Positions 26,541 to 34,657 of a stretch of 64,000 bases of DNA are shown piece by piece. The stretch is taken from NCBI GenBank assembly GCA_963837425.1, contig CAWINH010000006.1:62001-126000 (forward strand). The letters run 5' to 3'. The translations under genes were made by a program, and so were the position numbers. Each line of letters opens with the position of its first letter. Position 1 is the first letter of the stretch. The notes beneath the pieces were generated by a model. That model saw only the letters and a list, made by a program, of their open reading frames with translations, searched no databases and was not told the DNA's origin. The stretch comes from CAWINH01 sp963837425. Lineage in GTDB: Bacteria > Chloroflexota > Limnocylindria > QHBO01.

Positions 26541-26860
26541 TGAAGGTCGAGTGTAGCAACAGCACTACCTAGTTGGCGATCCCTCGCCGACGGCCGCAGT
26601 TGGCACAGCTCGTCTTCAACGTCGCGAAAGAAGGCCTCGAGGCTCAACCCGAGACGATCGACGAGTAACGCCAGGCTGGGCACCGAGGGGACGATCGTGC
26701 CGCGCTCGACGGCCGACACGAACGCCCCAGAGAGCGGACCGCCCAGCTCAGCCTGCGTGAGGTGTGATCGCTTCCGCGCCTGCCGCAGTCGCGATCCCAG
26801 CACGACCGCAAATGGCGAACCGGGCCCCCACCGGACCCTATACATAGTTGATTCTCGCAT
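26537..26860 (-). CDS. Small XRE-family HTH protein
   Basis: 107 residues (ATG 26860; ATG 26845 also possible). One HTH_3 domain: LGSRLRQARKRSHLTQAELGGPLSGAFVSAVERGTIVPSVPSLALLVDRLGLSLEAFF, filling most of the protein. Co-transcribed ahead of the XRE-TPR gene (4-nt overlap) and divergent from the pre-peptide gene. The arrangement suggests that it controls the shared intergenic region. Confidence 0.82.
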   Translation of the reverse strand: MRESTMYRVRWGPGSPFAVVLGSRLRQARKRSHLTQAELGGPLSGAFVSAVERGTIVPSVPSLALLVDRLGLSLEAFFRDVEDELCQLRPSARDRQLGSAVATLDLQ

Positions 26861-26877
26861 ACCTTCCCGCCTAGACT
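26848..26877 (+). promoter_or_regulatory. Possible sigma-70-type promoter for the pre-peptide gene
   Basis: TTGATT at 26848-26853 and TAGACT at 26872-26877 with 18 bases between; the start codon lies 46 bases beyond. The -35 box lies within the first codons of the divergent HTH gene, so either protein could block both directions. Confidence 0.4.
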
Positions 26878-26922
26878 CTGGCTGCCCGTGGGCTTCGAGG
26901 GGAGAGCGGAAGGAGCAGGTCC

Positions 26923-27042
26923 ATGTTCCGCACGCTCACACCCAAGGCTCGTTTCTTCATTGCATGGAGCATCGGTCTGGCCCTAGCAGCTCTCAGCGTG
27001 GCCACGGCCTTCGCGGATACCATTCCGCCCCAGTTCCCATAA
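26923..27042 (+). CDS. 39-aa pre-peptide with signal sequence (putative signalling peptide)
   Basis: ATG 26923 follows GGAAGGAG by seven bases, one of the best ribosome sites in the window. The chain starts MFRTLTPKARFF (basic), then a hydrophobic helix (IAWSIGLALAALSVATAFA), an A-x-A-type cleavage site, and only eight residues after it: DTIPPQFP, then TAA. The size, the signal and the very short Pro-rich tail are the hallmarks of Phr/PapR-type pre-peptides, and the gene is beside an XRE-TPR regulator of the class that senses such peptides. No family is recognised; the role is inferred from architecture and position. Confidence 0.65.
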   Translation: MFRTLTPKARFFIAWSIGLALAALSVATAFADTIPPQFP

Positions 27043-27951
27043 GTCGATCCTCTTGATCCTCTCGCTCCTGTACCAACCTCTTAGCCCTCAAACCATCTAG
27101 TTAGCTCTTACCTCAAGCCTGCGGACATGAATAATGCTAGACTGGGCGGCAGTTCTTCGCCTTGGGCTGCATCTCGGCGATGGGTACCGTCCGCGGAAGA
27201 ACCCGGAGGGAGTCGGCGGACCCCGAGTTCCTCGCCGCGCGAGCCTTCGTCGCCCTTGACGGCGACGCGGTGACAGCGCTGCTGTCGACCTTCCCCACCC
27301 CGACCCTGCTGCGCACTACGGTGTGGTGCCGAACACCCCCAACCACGGAGCCGGGCTCTCCTTCGTCAATAACCTATCTGGGAATGACAGCTATGCGGTG
27401 GAGGTGCACGGGGCCGGAAACGAGGGGTAGGAATTGACAGCACGAGGGAAGGATCCACACAGGCGGCCGATCCGGAGCCGGCAAGGGACCCTTATGTGCT
27501 CGGGATAACGCTTCCGTAGGGCAGCTGCGCTTCACGAATCTTTCAGGGTTGAACGAGCGGCATCGATGGCGCCGGGCCCGTCTGCCAGACCGCGAGATGC
27601 TGCGCGTCATCCTTCGCCCACCAGCCCGGCCCCACAACTGCAGGACGAGCACCAGCAGCGAAGGGTGGCACGCGGGGTCTTAGAGAGCCCGCCAACTGCC
27701 CTTCGTGACGGTCGAGGCACCCAGCAGGTGGTGCAGCTGTGGGAAAGGGCGGGCTCTGGCTCGAGCCGGCGCCGAGCCCCAGGTGGCGAATGAACGGCGG
27801 GGATGTCGCCCACGCCGGGGCGAGGGCAACGACCCATCGATGTGGCCAACGAGCGCCTCGCCACGGCTGCTGGCCCAGGAGTGCTCTTGGGCCCGCAGGA
27901 CTCCCCGTCGGATGGGTTGTTGTCCGAGCCGGCGTCAACGAGGGTCGAGTG
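27043..27951. other. 900-base stretch with no secure gene
   Basis: Open frames here are short and compositionally odd. One plus-strand stretch, 27322-27429, reads GVVPNTPNHGAGLSFVNN and ends LSGNDSYAVEVHGAGNEG, which looks like a real protein tail but has no start in its own frame; the frame before it (27162 on) reads ADPEFLAARAFVALDGDAV, so a broken small secreted protein is possible. At 27681-27775, AGAGCCCGCC and GGCGGGCTCT form a 10-bp inverted repeat about 55 bases apart. Nothing else recognised. Confidence 0.4.
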
Positions 27952-28137
27952 CTAGCGCGAGCCCCGCGATCGCACCCAAAGCCGAATTGCAAGGAATGCC
28001 AGCAGGACCAGCGCGATGACTGGCAGCGCGAAGATCGCCACCCCGGTCACCGCACCAACCATCGCAGCGTACGCCGCTGCAACCACGAGCACCAGAAGCG
28101 CCCCGAAGAAAAAGTAGCGATCCGCGCGCATGGACAT
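27952..28137 (-). CDS. Small two-span membrane protein
   Basis: 61 residues from ATG 28137, with GGGAGGA seven bases upstream. Two hydrophobic helices (YFFFGALLVLVVAAAYAAMV and VAIFALPVIALVLLAFLAI) joined by a short GAVTG turn, Arg-rich end LWVRSRGSR. No family recognised. Faces the same way as the membrane gene at 28297-28743. Confidence 0.6.
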   Translation of the reverse strand: MSMRADRYFFFGALLVLVVAAAYAAMVGAVTGVAIFALPVIALVLLAFLAIRLWVRSRGSR

Positions 28138-28296
28138 AAGACTATCCTCCCATGCTGCCAGAAACGGCGGATGCCGAGCGGCCAAGCCCAAGCGCCCGAC
28201 ACCCCCCTGGCGACCCACGGCAGGGTCGCCTCGAACCCCCAGAGGATCTGGCTCGGCCGATCAACTGTTAAGTGCCAAAGGGCCCGAAGTTACCAA

Positions 28297-28743
28297 CTAA
28301 TACTCACGCGCAAGGGTGACGGTCATCGAGGTGGCGCTCGTTGTGATCTGGTTTCCCCGGGCTTCCGCCAACGCTCCCGCAAGTATCTCCTGGTGGCGCT
28401 CGCGGTCCGCATTCCATGTATCGGGGCGAATTTGTGCCTCGCTACGCCGCACTCGTCGCTGGATCGCACCCAGCCTTTGGTCGAATCGAACCTCAACGGG
28501 CTCCATGGGCGCGAGGAGGTGACCGAAATCCATTAACCCCAGAATCCAGACAGCAGCGACTGGCGCCGCGAGCAAAAGGTCGTAAGGCGGTGGCAAGACC
28601 GCAGCCGGCGCTAGCGGGAGCGATGTGATAAGCAGGAAGAGAACACTGCGCAAGCTGCGCCTCGCTGGGGAGGTCAGATACAGCAGCCAGACAGCCACAT
28701 ATGAGCCTGCCGATGCGACTAGGACCGCGAAGCGGGCATCCAC
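28297..28743 (-). CDS. Hypothetical membrane protein
   Basis: 148 residues. Three spans in the first 75 residues (FAVLVASAGSYVAVWLLYL; SVLFLLITSLPLAPAAVL; LLLAAPVAAVWILGLMDF) and a charged soluble C-terminus (PVEVRFDQRLGAIQRRVRRSEAQIRPD) that is likely cytosolic. No family recognised. Confidence 0.6.
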   Translation of the reverse strand: MDARFAVLVASAGSYVAVWLLYLTSPARRSLRSVLFLLITSLPLAPAAVLPPPYDLLLAAPVAAVWILGLMDFGHLLAPMEPVEVRFDQRLGAIQRRVRRSEAQIRPDTWNADRERHQEILAGALAEARGNQITTSATSMTVTLAREY

Positions 28744-28873
28744 GTGCCTACGTTAGTGGCCCAATTTGGGGCGGGCTGCTTGGCTGTGGTATCGGGTTGG
28801 GCTTGGCACCATGGGTTACGAGCCTTCTTTTGGGACAGGGGTGGGCGACTCCTCCAGGGTGTTGGCTACGGCG

Positions 28874-30049
28874 TCACTCGCCGCCGATCCACACGACGTA
28901 GGACAGTTCGGCGGCGCGAAAGTGACCGGTAATCTGCCAGCAGCCGGGAGTCGGAACCTCAATGCCGACCAGCATCGCATCGCCAAAGTCGGAGCTGGTC
29001 GCGCCAGTGCCGGGACCTGACGTAAACGTGCCAGAACCGTCGAGACGGACTCCGGAAACGGTCATATGGATTGGGCTCATGCGGGCACCGAACCAGAACG
29101 TCTTCTGCGTGAGCCCACCCGCGCCGAGAGGGAGGCCCTTCCACACTTCTCCGTTCGGGTCCAAGAAAGTCCAGAGGGCCTCCGAACCGTACCACTCCTT
29201 GCGATTGCTGAATGGGTGCGCCGGGTATGGGGAAGGGGCGGCGAATGCGGGATTCGGCAACGTGACGTCGCAACTCGCCGGGAACTTTGGCGAGGCCGCT
29301 AGAGTGGGCTGAGGAGCGGGCGGCGCGCTTGGGGATGGGCCGGTATCCTCCGAAGGCTCGACAACCTCGAGTGTCACATTGCCGGCCGTTGTCCCTTCGA
29401 CGGCAAGGCTGACCTGCCAGCACCCCGGGGTCGGCAACCGGATAATGCCGAGGTAGTAAGCACCGTTGAGATCCTCCGGCATGGGTGACTGGAAGTCGGA
29501 CGCGGCGACCGGGTATCGAATCGCTGCGTCACCGCGAAGAACCGGCTGAGACGAGACCACGCCTGCGGGTGGAGATTGCGCAGACATCGCGACACCGGCG
29601 TCTTGTGCGGGGGCGGGATCGACGCGCCACCAGACCTGGTAGGAGACGCCCGTTTGGAAGTCAGCACTGTCCCCGAGGAGGAAGGCGTGAGGTCCACCGC
29701 GTTCCCGATAGGCTGGCTGAATGGCCGATGGGCTCAGCATCGGAGACGCATGGCAAGCGCCCGCCGAGCCTGTCTCCGGGTTCGATGGGAGCAGGCCGGT
29801 AAGCGCTCCGGCCGTGAGGCTGCCGGCGGTCAGGACAGCAGCGACGGTAAGCACCACGATCAGACGCGTTGCCCGGTGCGGAATACCCACGGGCAGGCCT
29901 CGGCGCCAAGAGGCACCTGACCATCTCTGTCGCGGGCGTTGGGCCAGCCGCGCGCGAACCGTGCCCCCGTCGACCGTCGGTGTGAGACCACTCAGCTCGC
30001 CATGGAGCTCGCGGCGGAGACGCGCTTCGAAATCCAGATCAGGCGTCAT
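28874..30049 (-). CDS. Membrane-anchored extracytoplasmic protein coupled to a sigma factor (anti-sigma-like)
   Basis: 391 residues from ATG 30049, overlapping the sigma gene by 11 bases. An N-terminal cytosolic part (DLDFEARLRRELHGELSGLTPTV), one span (RLIVVLTVAAVLTAGSLTAGALTGLL, about 60-85), then two similar outside domains that each end PTPGCWQ (LNGAYYLGIIRLPTPGCWQVSLAVEG and FGDAMLVGIEVPTPGCWQITGHFRA). Translational coupling to the sigma factor and the topology suggest an anti-sigma or sensor role, but no known anti-sigma domain is seen. The internal duplication is a clear feature. Confidence 0.68.
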   Translation of the reverse strand: MTPDLDFEARLRRELHGELSGLTPTVDGGTVRARLAQRPRQRWSGASWRRGLPVGIPHRATRLIVVLTVAAVLTAGSLTAGALTGLLPSNPETGSAGACHASPMLSPSAIQPAYRERGGPHAFLLGDSADFQTGVSYQVWWRVDPAPAQDAGVAMSAQSPPAGVVSSQPVLRGDAAIRYPVAASDFQSPMPEDLNGAYYLGIIRLPTPGCWQVSLAVEGTTAGNVTLEVVEPSEDTGPSPSAPPAPQPTLAASPKFPASCDVTLPNPAFAAPSPYPAHPFSNRKEWYGSEALWTFLDPNGEVWKGLPLGAGGLTQKTFWFGARMSPIHMTVSGVRLDGSGTFTSGPGTGATSSDFGDAMLVGIEVPTPGCWQITGHFRAAELSYVVWIGGE

Positions 30050-30599
30050 GGCTCTCGCGTTCCGCATCGGGACCGGCCGGCTTCGTGGCCATCGCCGCTC
30101 GCAGGCGTTCCAGAGCCAGCCGTAGCTCGGTCTTGATCGTGTTGCGGCTCCGTCCCAGTGCCGTTGCCACGTCGTCGACGGTGAGATCCGCGAAGTAGTG
30201 CAATGCCACTGCCGCCCGCATCCGGGGTGGCAGCGCGCTCACCGTCGCTACGAGCGAAAACCGGTCCACGAGCGCTGCCGGGTCGCCGGCACCCGCAGCG
30301 AGCGCAGATTCCGACTGAAGCGGAAGCGGGTCCACACCCCGCGAGCGCCGGACCCGCTGCAGGCTGTGCCTAGCGGCCACCTGGAGAAGCCAGGCGCGGA
30401 GAGCGCCGGGGTTCCGCAAGCTGCCCACGCTGTCCCAGGCGGTCATCGCCGTGTCGATCACGACCTCCTCCGCGTCCGAGCGGTTGTGCAGGATCAGGTA
30501 CGCCACGCCCTCAATCTCTGCGCCGAAGGTGGCGAGCAGTTCATCGAGCGCCTCAGATCGTTGGGCGCGGAGTTCGTCGACCAGGCGTACTACGTCCAG
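30039..30599 (-). CDS. ECF-type sigma factor, possibly with a CTG start
   Basis: Region 2 includes VAYLILHNRSDAEEVVIDTAMTAWDS and GALRAWLLQVAARHSLQRVRRS; region 4 is LPPRMRAAVALHYFADLTVDDVATALGRSRNTIKTELRLALERL. A GTG at 30506 would cut off half of region 2. The frame stays open upstream (ELDVVRLVDELRAQRSEALDELLATFGAEIEG, normal sigma N-terminus) to a stop at about 30609, with no ATG, GTG or TTG; a CTG at 30599 with AAGGAGG ten bases upstream is the best start. Overlaps the anti-sigma-like gene. Confidence 0.78.
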   Translation of the reverse strand: MDVVRLVDELRAQRSEALDELLATFGAEIEGVAYLILHNRSDAEEVVIDTAMTAWDSVGSLRNPGALRAWLLQVAARHSLQRVRRSRGVDPLPLQSESALAAGAGDPAALVDRFSLVATVSALPPRMRAAVALHYFADLTVDDVATALGRSRNTIKTELRLALERLRAAMATKPAGPDAERESHDA

Positions 30600-30720
30600 C
30601 TCGACCTCGCCTCCTTGCGCTTGCTAGTTAGATGCCGTCAGGGGCCAACATCGGGTGAATGTCACCTGGCGTTGGTGTGTGTCCGGCTCGGACTAAGGTG
30701 GCGCCGCGCCTGGAATCTCC

Positions 30721-31635
30721 TCAGCTGCGCAGCCGCCGGTACGCTTCTTGGGCCCGCTCGTCAGCGGCCGAGGCGCCGTAGCGGTTCAGCATCTCGCGGG
30801 ACTTCCAGCCGGCGAGACGCATGAGGTCGCCCTCGGTGCCGCCGTCCGCAAGCCACTGATGAGCGAAGGTGTGGCGGAACAGGTGTGGGTGCAACTTCGG
30901 CATCCCGGCGGCGGCGCCGCGACGGCGGAGGATCTGGGCCAGGCCGGTATCGGTCAGACGACCCTTCTTTCCCAGCCAAAGCCAGGACGAGTCGGCGTCG
31001 AAGTGCTGCTTCCGGACGCGGAGGTATCGGTCCAGGGCGCGGCTGGTCTGGCGGTCGAACGGGCAGGCGCGCGGGCGGCGCCCTTTGCCGAGCACCAGCG
31101 CCACCTCGTGGTCGAAGTCGACGTCCTCCACGCGTAGCCCGACGCATTCGCCGCGCCGCATGCCGGTCGACGCCAGCAGGCGGACGATGGCCGTGTCCCG
31201 GCGATCCTCAAACGACGTGCCTGCGCAGGCCGACAGAAGCCGCTCGAGTTCTTCGACGCGCAGCACCGGCGGCGGTTCATCGGGGACCGCCGGCGGGCGC
31301 ATGCGCGCCATCGGCGACTCGCGGATCTCGTCCTCCCCCACCAGCCAGCGGAAGACCTGCTGCAGCGACCGGTACCGATTCGCAACCGTCGCCGGCCGAT
31401 GCCCGGAGTCCTGAAGGTCGACCAGGAACGCCTCGATGTGCTCGCGGCGGACGGCGGCCACATCAGTCGGCATACGCTTGCTGACCAGGAACGTGTGCAG
31501 CTGGTTGAGCGCCTTCACGTAGGTGGCCACGGTGGAGGGGGCCAGATTCTCTGCCCTAAGATGGCGCGTGAAGGAGCCGACCGCATAGGCCAGGTCGAGG
31601 TTCGCGTGAGCGTGAGTCGCTGGTTTGGTAGGCAT
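30721..31635 (-). CDS. Tyrosine recombinase (XerC/D-like integrase)
   Basis: 304 residues. SAM-like N-terminal domain (VGSFTRHLRAENLAPSTVATYVKALNQLHTFL) and a catalytic domain with all six residues: Arg in STGMRRGECVGL, Lys in VLGKGRRPR, His-x-x-Arg and His in HPHLFRHTFA, Trp in LAGWKS (the His/Trp position), and nucleophile Tyr in MLNRYGAS. It lies beside the right attachment site and the intact tRNA-Lys, the normal place for the integrase of an island, and is the best candidate for having moved the 11.74-31.79 kb segment. Confidence 0.92.
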   Translation of the reverse strand: MPTKPATHAHANLDLAYAVGSFTRHLRAENLAPSTVATYVKALNQLHTFLVSKRMPTDVAAVRREHIEAFLVDLQDSGHRPATVANRYRSLQQVFRWLVGEDEIRESPMARMRPPAVPDEPPPVLRVEELERLLSACAGTSFEDRRDTAIVRLLASTGMRRGECVGLRVEDVDFDHEVALVLGKGRRPRACPFDRQTSRALDRYLRVRKQHFDADSSWLWLGKKGRLTDTGLAQILRRRGAAAGMPKLHPHLFRHTFAHQWLADGGTEGDLMRLAGWKSREMLNRYGASAADERAQEAYRRLRS

Positions 31636-31751
31636 CTGACAGCAGGAGATTCGGCGGGTTCTAGCGTTGAGAAACTGGCAAAATCATGTGCTGTAACAGC
31701 GGTGTAGTCAAGCCTCTTTCGAATCATGTGCTCTAACTGAGCACCAAGCGT

Positions 31752-31789
31752 GGGCCGTTAGCTCAGTGGTTAGAGCAGGGGACTTTTAA
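31752..31789 (+). repeat. Island right attachment site (38-bp direct repeat)
   Basis: Identical to 11742-11779 and ends inside the anticodon loop, where the two copies diverge. Two related motifs, AATCATGTGCTGTAACAGC and AATCATGTGCTCTAACTGAGC, lie just inside (about 31681-31740) and may be integrase arm sites. Confidence 0.85.
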
Positions 31790-31824
31790 TCCTCGTGTCG
31801 TGGGTTCGAATCCCACACGGCCCT
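31752..31824 (+). tRNA. tRNA-Lys (UUU), intact, at the island right junction
   Basis: Acceptor GGGCCGT pairs with ACGGCCC; D arm TAGCTCAGTGGTTAGAGC; anticodon loop CTTTTAA (UUU); T arm GTGGGTTCGAATCCCAC. No CCA is encoded. The first 38 bases (31752-31789) are the direct repeat shared with 11742-11779, so the 5' half was supplied by the element and the 3' half is chromosomal. The next gene ends one base downstream, convergent. Confidence 0.95.
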
Positions 31825-33204
31825 CTACGGAAGCGCCCACCAGTCGGGGGGGCCGTCGGCCGGGGCCGCCGGTGCGTAGCGCGGCACCTCGTGTCCGATG
31901 ACCGTCTCCCCGCAGCCGACGATGCCCTCCAGCACGAAGCGATCGAGGTGCGCATAGAAGACCTCCATGCGCGGGTGGCCGTCCACGCCCTGGTTGATTC
32001 CCTCGATCTGCCAGGTGATTCGGAGCGTGTGCCCGCCGCGGATCGCCTCGGGAGCCACGCCCACCGTCTGGCTGCCGGGGATCTCGGCACGCGGGATCAT
32101 GTTCACGCTCGGGGAGACGCTGCCGAACCACCCGGCGGTCGCACCGGTGGCCACGTCGATCACGCTCTCCTGCCCGGCGAATTGATAGTCGAAGGTGTCC
32201 GCCCCGACAGCCCGCCAGCCGGCCGTGTCGCCCACCTCTCGGGTTCCGTCCGTGGACGCGTTGACCGGCTCGAACAGGCCCGAAATCGCGCCCGCCAGCC
32301 CGCCCGGCAGGAGATCGCCGTGGTGCCAGTACAGGTTGACGATGAGAGTCATATGCGGCATTTCGGGGACGGCGGCCCCGTAGGCGTCCCTGCCGTCGCG
32401 CCGATCGCAGGTCATCGACAGCCGCATCTCGACGTCCGCGGCGCTCGCCTGGGTCGGATCGGGGAGTGCCGCCAGGCCGCCGGGCAGCAGCGTGGAGAGG
32501 GCGACCGCCCCGACCAGAGAGGCGCCCATCACGCGGCGAAGCGACGGTGACTGCGCAACGTACGCGCGCAGCTCCGGCCAGCTGTGGAGCGTGGCAAGCA
32601 GCACGAGCGCGGCGGCGATGGCCCCCAGCGGGACGTTGATCGAGCCGGGCACGGCGGGAAAGAGCGTGTCGCGCACCCCGTAGAAGACGAAAAGGAGCGC
32701 CACCACGATCGCGTACAGCAGCGCCCAGCGCTGCCCGCGGGCAAGCGCCTGGAAGGCCAGGACGCCCAGGATCACGCCGGTACCTAGCCCCACGACCGCC
32801 AGGAGTACGTGCACCGGGGTCTCGGTCGCGCCGGCAAAGGCCAGGCCGATGGTCTCCAGGCCGACCGAGAGCCCCAGGATCAGCCGAAGCCAGCCCACAA
32901 CCGACGGCCGGTCTGCTGGAGCCGCGAGGGGCGGCACGAGGACACCGATCGTGCTGGCCCACAGCCGGGACCGATACGCGCGGGTCAGCTCCCGACCGAG
33001 CCGCCCGGCCGGCCCAAAGTCGGCGATCGCCCGCGCGGTGGCATCGGGCTCCGTAAGGCCGCCCGCGACGAGCGCGGCGACCCGCTCGGCGAGGTGACCA
33101 AAGAGCTCCTCGGCGAGGTCCTGCCGCCGGCGCGTCGGCACGCCCGATGCATCGAGGATGGCGGCCACGTGCGCATCGATCCGATGCCTGGCCTCGGGGG
33201 TCAT
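31825..33204 (-). CDS. HAAS-domain multi-span membrane protein, PadR-coupled
   Basis: 459 residues from ATG 33204. N-terminal permease-prefix/HAAS domain (HVAAILDASGVPTRRRQDLAEELFGHLAERVAALVAGGLTEPDATARAIADFG), about six spans (80-250), then an outside domain of ~200 residues (MTLIVNLYWHHGDLLPG ... GHTLRITWQIEGINQGVDGHPRMEVFYAHLDRFVLEGIVGCGETVIGHEV). HAAS proteins are nearly always paired with a PadR regulator, as here (4-nt overlap). Function unknown; probably envelope-stress or antimicrobial response. The open frame continues upstream to 33585 only by chance. Confidence 0.8.
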   Translation of the reverse strand: MTPEARHRIDAHVAAILDASGVPTRRRQDLAEELFGHLAERVAALVAGGLTEPDATARAIADFGPAGRLGRELTRAYRSRLWASTIGVLVPPLAAPADRPSVVGWLRLILGLSVGLETIGLAFAGATETPVHVLLAVVGLGTGVILGVLAFQALARGQRWALLYAIVVALLFVFYGVRDTLFPAVPGSINVPLGAIAAALVLLATLHSWPELRAYVAQSPSLRRVMGASLVGAVALSTLLPGGLAALPDPTQASAADVEMRLSMTCDRRDGRDAYGAAVPEMPHMTLIVNLYWHHGDLLPGGLAGAISGLFEPVNASTDGTREVGDTAGWRAVGADTFDYQFAGQESVIDVATGATAGWFGSVSPSVNMIPRAEIPGSQTVGVAPEAIRGGHTLRITWQIEGINQGVDGHPRMEVFYAHLDRFVLEGIVGCGETVIGHEVPRYAPAAPADGPPDWWALP

Positions 33205-33524
33205 GGGGCGAGCACCGAGTCGGCCGCATCCGCGAAGCGCCGCCAGGCAGCCCGACCATCGGCGAGCGCCCGCTCCCCGGTGCGGGTGAGCGCGTAGTAG
33301 CGGCGCCGCGGGGCGTTCGCGACCTCGACCCATCTGCCCGCGATGAGACCGTCGCGCTCGAGGCGGCGGAGCGCGGGATAGACGGTCCCCTCTGGCAGGT
33401 CGATGGCGGCCCGCGAGCGCGCGCGAAGCTCGGCGACGAGCTCGTAGCCGTAGCGTTCGCGCTCGGCAATCAGCGCCAGCAGCAACAACGCGTAGTCCCC
33501 CCGGTCGAGCCGCGGCGCCGCCAT
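33201..33524 (-). CDS. PadR-family transcriptional regulator
   Basis: 107 residues: LLLALIAERERYGYELVAELRARSRAAIDLPEGTVYPALRRLERDGLIAGRWVEVANAPRRRYYALTRTGERAL is a full PadR winged helix with the GTVYPALRRLE recognition helix and the RRRYY wing. It overlaps the HAAS membrane gene (ATGA), which it presumably controls. Short form without the C-terminal dimerisation extension beyond ~30 residues. Confidence 0.9.
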   Translation of the reverse strand: MAAPRLDRGDYALLLLALIAERERYGYELVAELRARSRAAIDLPEGTVYPALRRLERDGLIAGRWVEVANAPRRRYYALTRTGERALADGRAAWRRFADAADSVLAP

Positions 33525-33638
33525 CTCCCACCCTACCTAGATGCTCTTGGTGCGGGAGGCTAGCCCCTCCGGACGGTTCGCGCAAGGGCCAATCGAACCC
33601 GCCGTGACGTATGGTTGCCGCATGTCCATCAGCGCTCC

Positions 33639-34646
33639 GTGAAGGTCCTCGTCGCCGGCGGCGCCGGCTTCATCGGCAGCACCGTCGCCTCGGCCTGCCT
33701 CGACGCCGGTATCACGCCCGTCCTGCTCGACAACCTGGCGACCGGTCGGCGCGAGTTCACGCGGGAGCGGATCTTCTACGACGGCGACATCGCGGACGGG
33801 GAGCTCATCGACCGAGTCTTCGCCGAGCACCCGGACCTTGCTGCGGTCGTACACTGCGCGGCGCTCATCGTGGTGCCCGACTCGGTTGCCGATCCGCTCC
33901 GCTACTACCGCGAGAACGTCGGGAAGTCGATCGAGTTCATCGGGCATCTCGTGCGCAACGGGTGTGGACGCCTCGTCTTCAGCTCGTCAGCCTCGATCTA
34001 TCTTCCGGGGGACGACCTCGCAGTCGACGAGAACTCGCCGCTCGATCCGCAGAGCCCGTATGCACGGACGAAGGTCATGATCGAAGAGGTGCTCGCTGAC
34101 GCCACTCGCGCCCACGACCTGCGTGCGATCTCGCTGCGCTACTTCAACCCGATCGGCGCCGATCCTCAGCTCCGCAGCGGTCTGCCCACGGCCGAGCCGA
34201 GCCACGCCCTGGGCCGGATGATCTCCGCCGCCGCGGCCGGCACGACGTTCACGATCACCGGTACGGACTGGCCGACCCGGGACGGCTCGGCGATCCGCGA
34301 CTACGTCCACGTCTGGGACCTCGCGCGGGCACACGTCGCGGCCATCGAGCGCTTCGACCGGATTCTGCCGCCGGCTGGCGAGGACGGTTACCTGGCCATC
34401 AACCTTGGCACCGGCCGCGGCACCACGGTCCGGGAGCTGGTCGCCGCCTTCGAGCGCGTGAACGGTCGAGCGCTTCAGGTTCGTGATGGTCCGCCGCGCC
34501 CGGGCGACGTGATCGGAAGCTTCACGCGGACCGAGCTGGCGCAACAGCTGCTCGACTGGGAGGCGGAACGGTCGATCGAAGACGGGGTCCGCGACGCGCT
34601 GGCCTGGGCGGCGATACGCGAGCGAGTCCTCGGCGGGGCGGTCTAG
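33639..34646 (+). CDS. galE: UDP-glucose 4-epimerase
   Basis: 335 residues from GTG 33639 (VKVLVAGGAGFIGS; a TTG at 33615 is in frame but starts too early). Extended SDR: Rossmann motif GGAGFIGS, VVHCAALIVV, catalytic Ser in VFSSSASIYLPG, Tyr141-Lys145 in YARTK, SLRYFNPIGA, and RDYVHVWDLARAH, which is the GalE hallmark. It converts UDP-galactose and UDP-glucose. Monocistronic, convergent with the PPDK-like gene 11 bases away. Confidence 0.9.
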   Translation: MKVLVAGGAGFIGSTVASACLDAGITPVLLDNLATGRREFTRERIFYDGDIADGELIDRVFAEHPDLAAVVHCAALIVVPDSVADPLRYYRENVGKSIEFIGHLVRNGCGRLVFSSSASIYLPGDDLAVDENSPLDPQSPYARTKVMIEEVLADATRAHDLRAISLRYFNPIGADPQLRSGLPTAEPSHALGRMISAAAAGTTFTITGTDWPTRDGSAIRDYVHVWDLARAHVAAIERFDRILPPAGEDGYLAINLGTGRGTTVRELVAAFERVNGRALQVRDGPPRPGDVIGSFTRTELAQQLLDWEAERSIEDGVRDALAWAAIRERVLGGAV

Positions 34647-34657
34647 GACACCCTGCC

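Larger units (their letters stand above)
11742..31789. mobile_element. Integrative genomic island in tRNA-Lys
   Basis: Bounded by the 38-bp direct repeats, with a tyrosine recombinase at 30721-31635 next to the right site and an intact tRNA-Lys at the right junction. It carries a replication-relaxation protein typical of actinobacterial-type integrative elements and plasmids, two IS remnants, regulators, secreted proteins and an exporter. No relaxase, FtsK/TraB-type translocase or type IV secretion gene is seen, so it is not self-transmissible by itself, or it has lost those genes. Confidence 0.85.

Noticed and set aside
27543..27992. 149-codon minus-strand frame
   Set aside because: Low-complexity Pro/Ala/Arg composition, no ribosome site, overlaps the start region of a better small gene.
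31825..33585. Extension of the HAAS protein frame to 33585
   Set aside because: The extra part is antisense-like shadow over the PadR gene; ATG 33204 with the ATGA overlap is the natural start.
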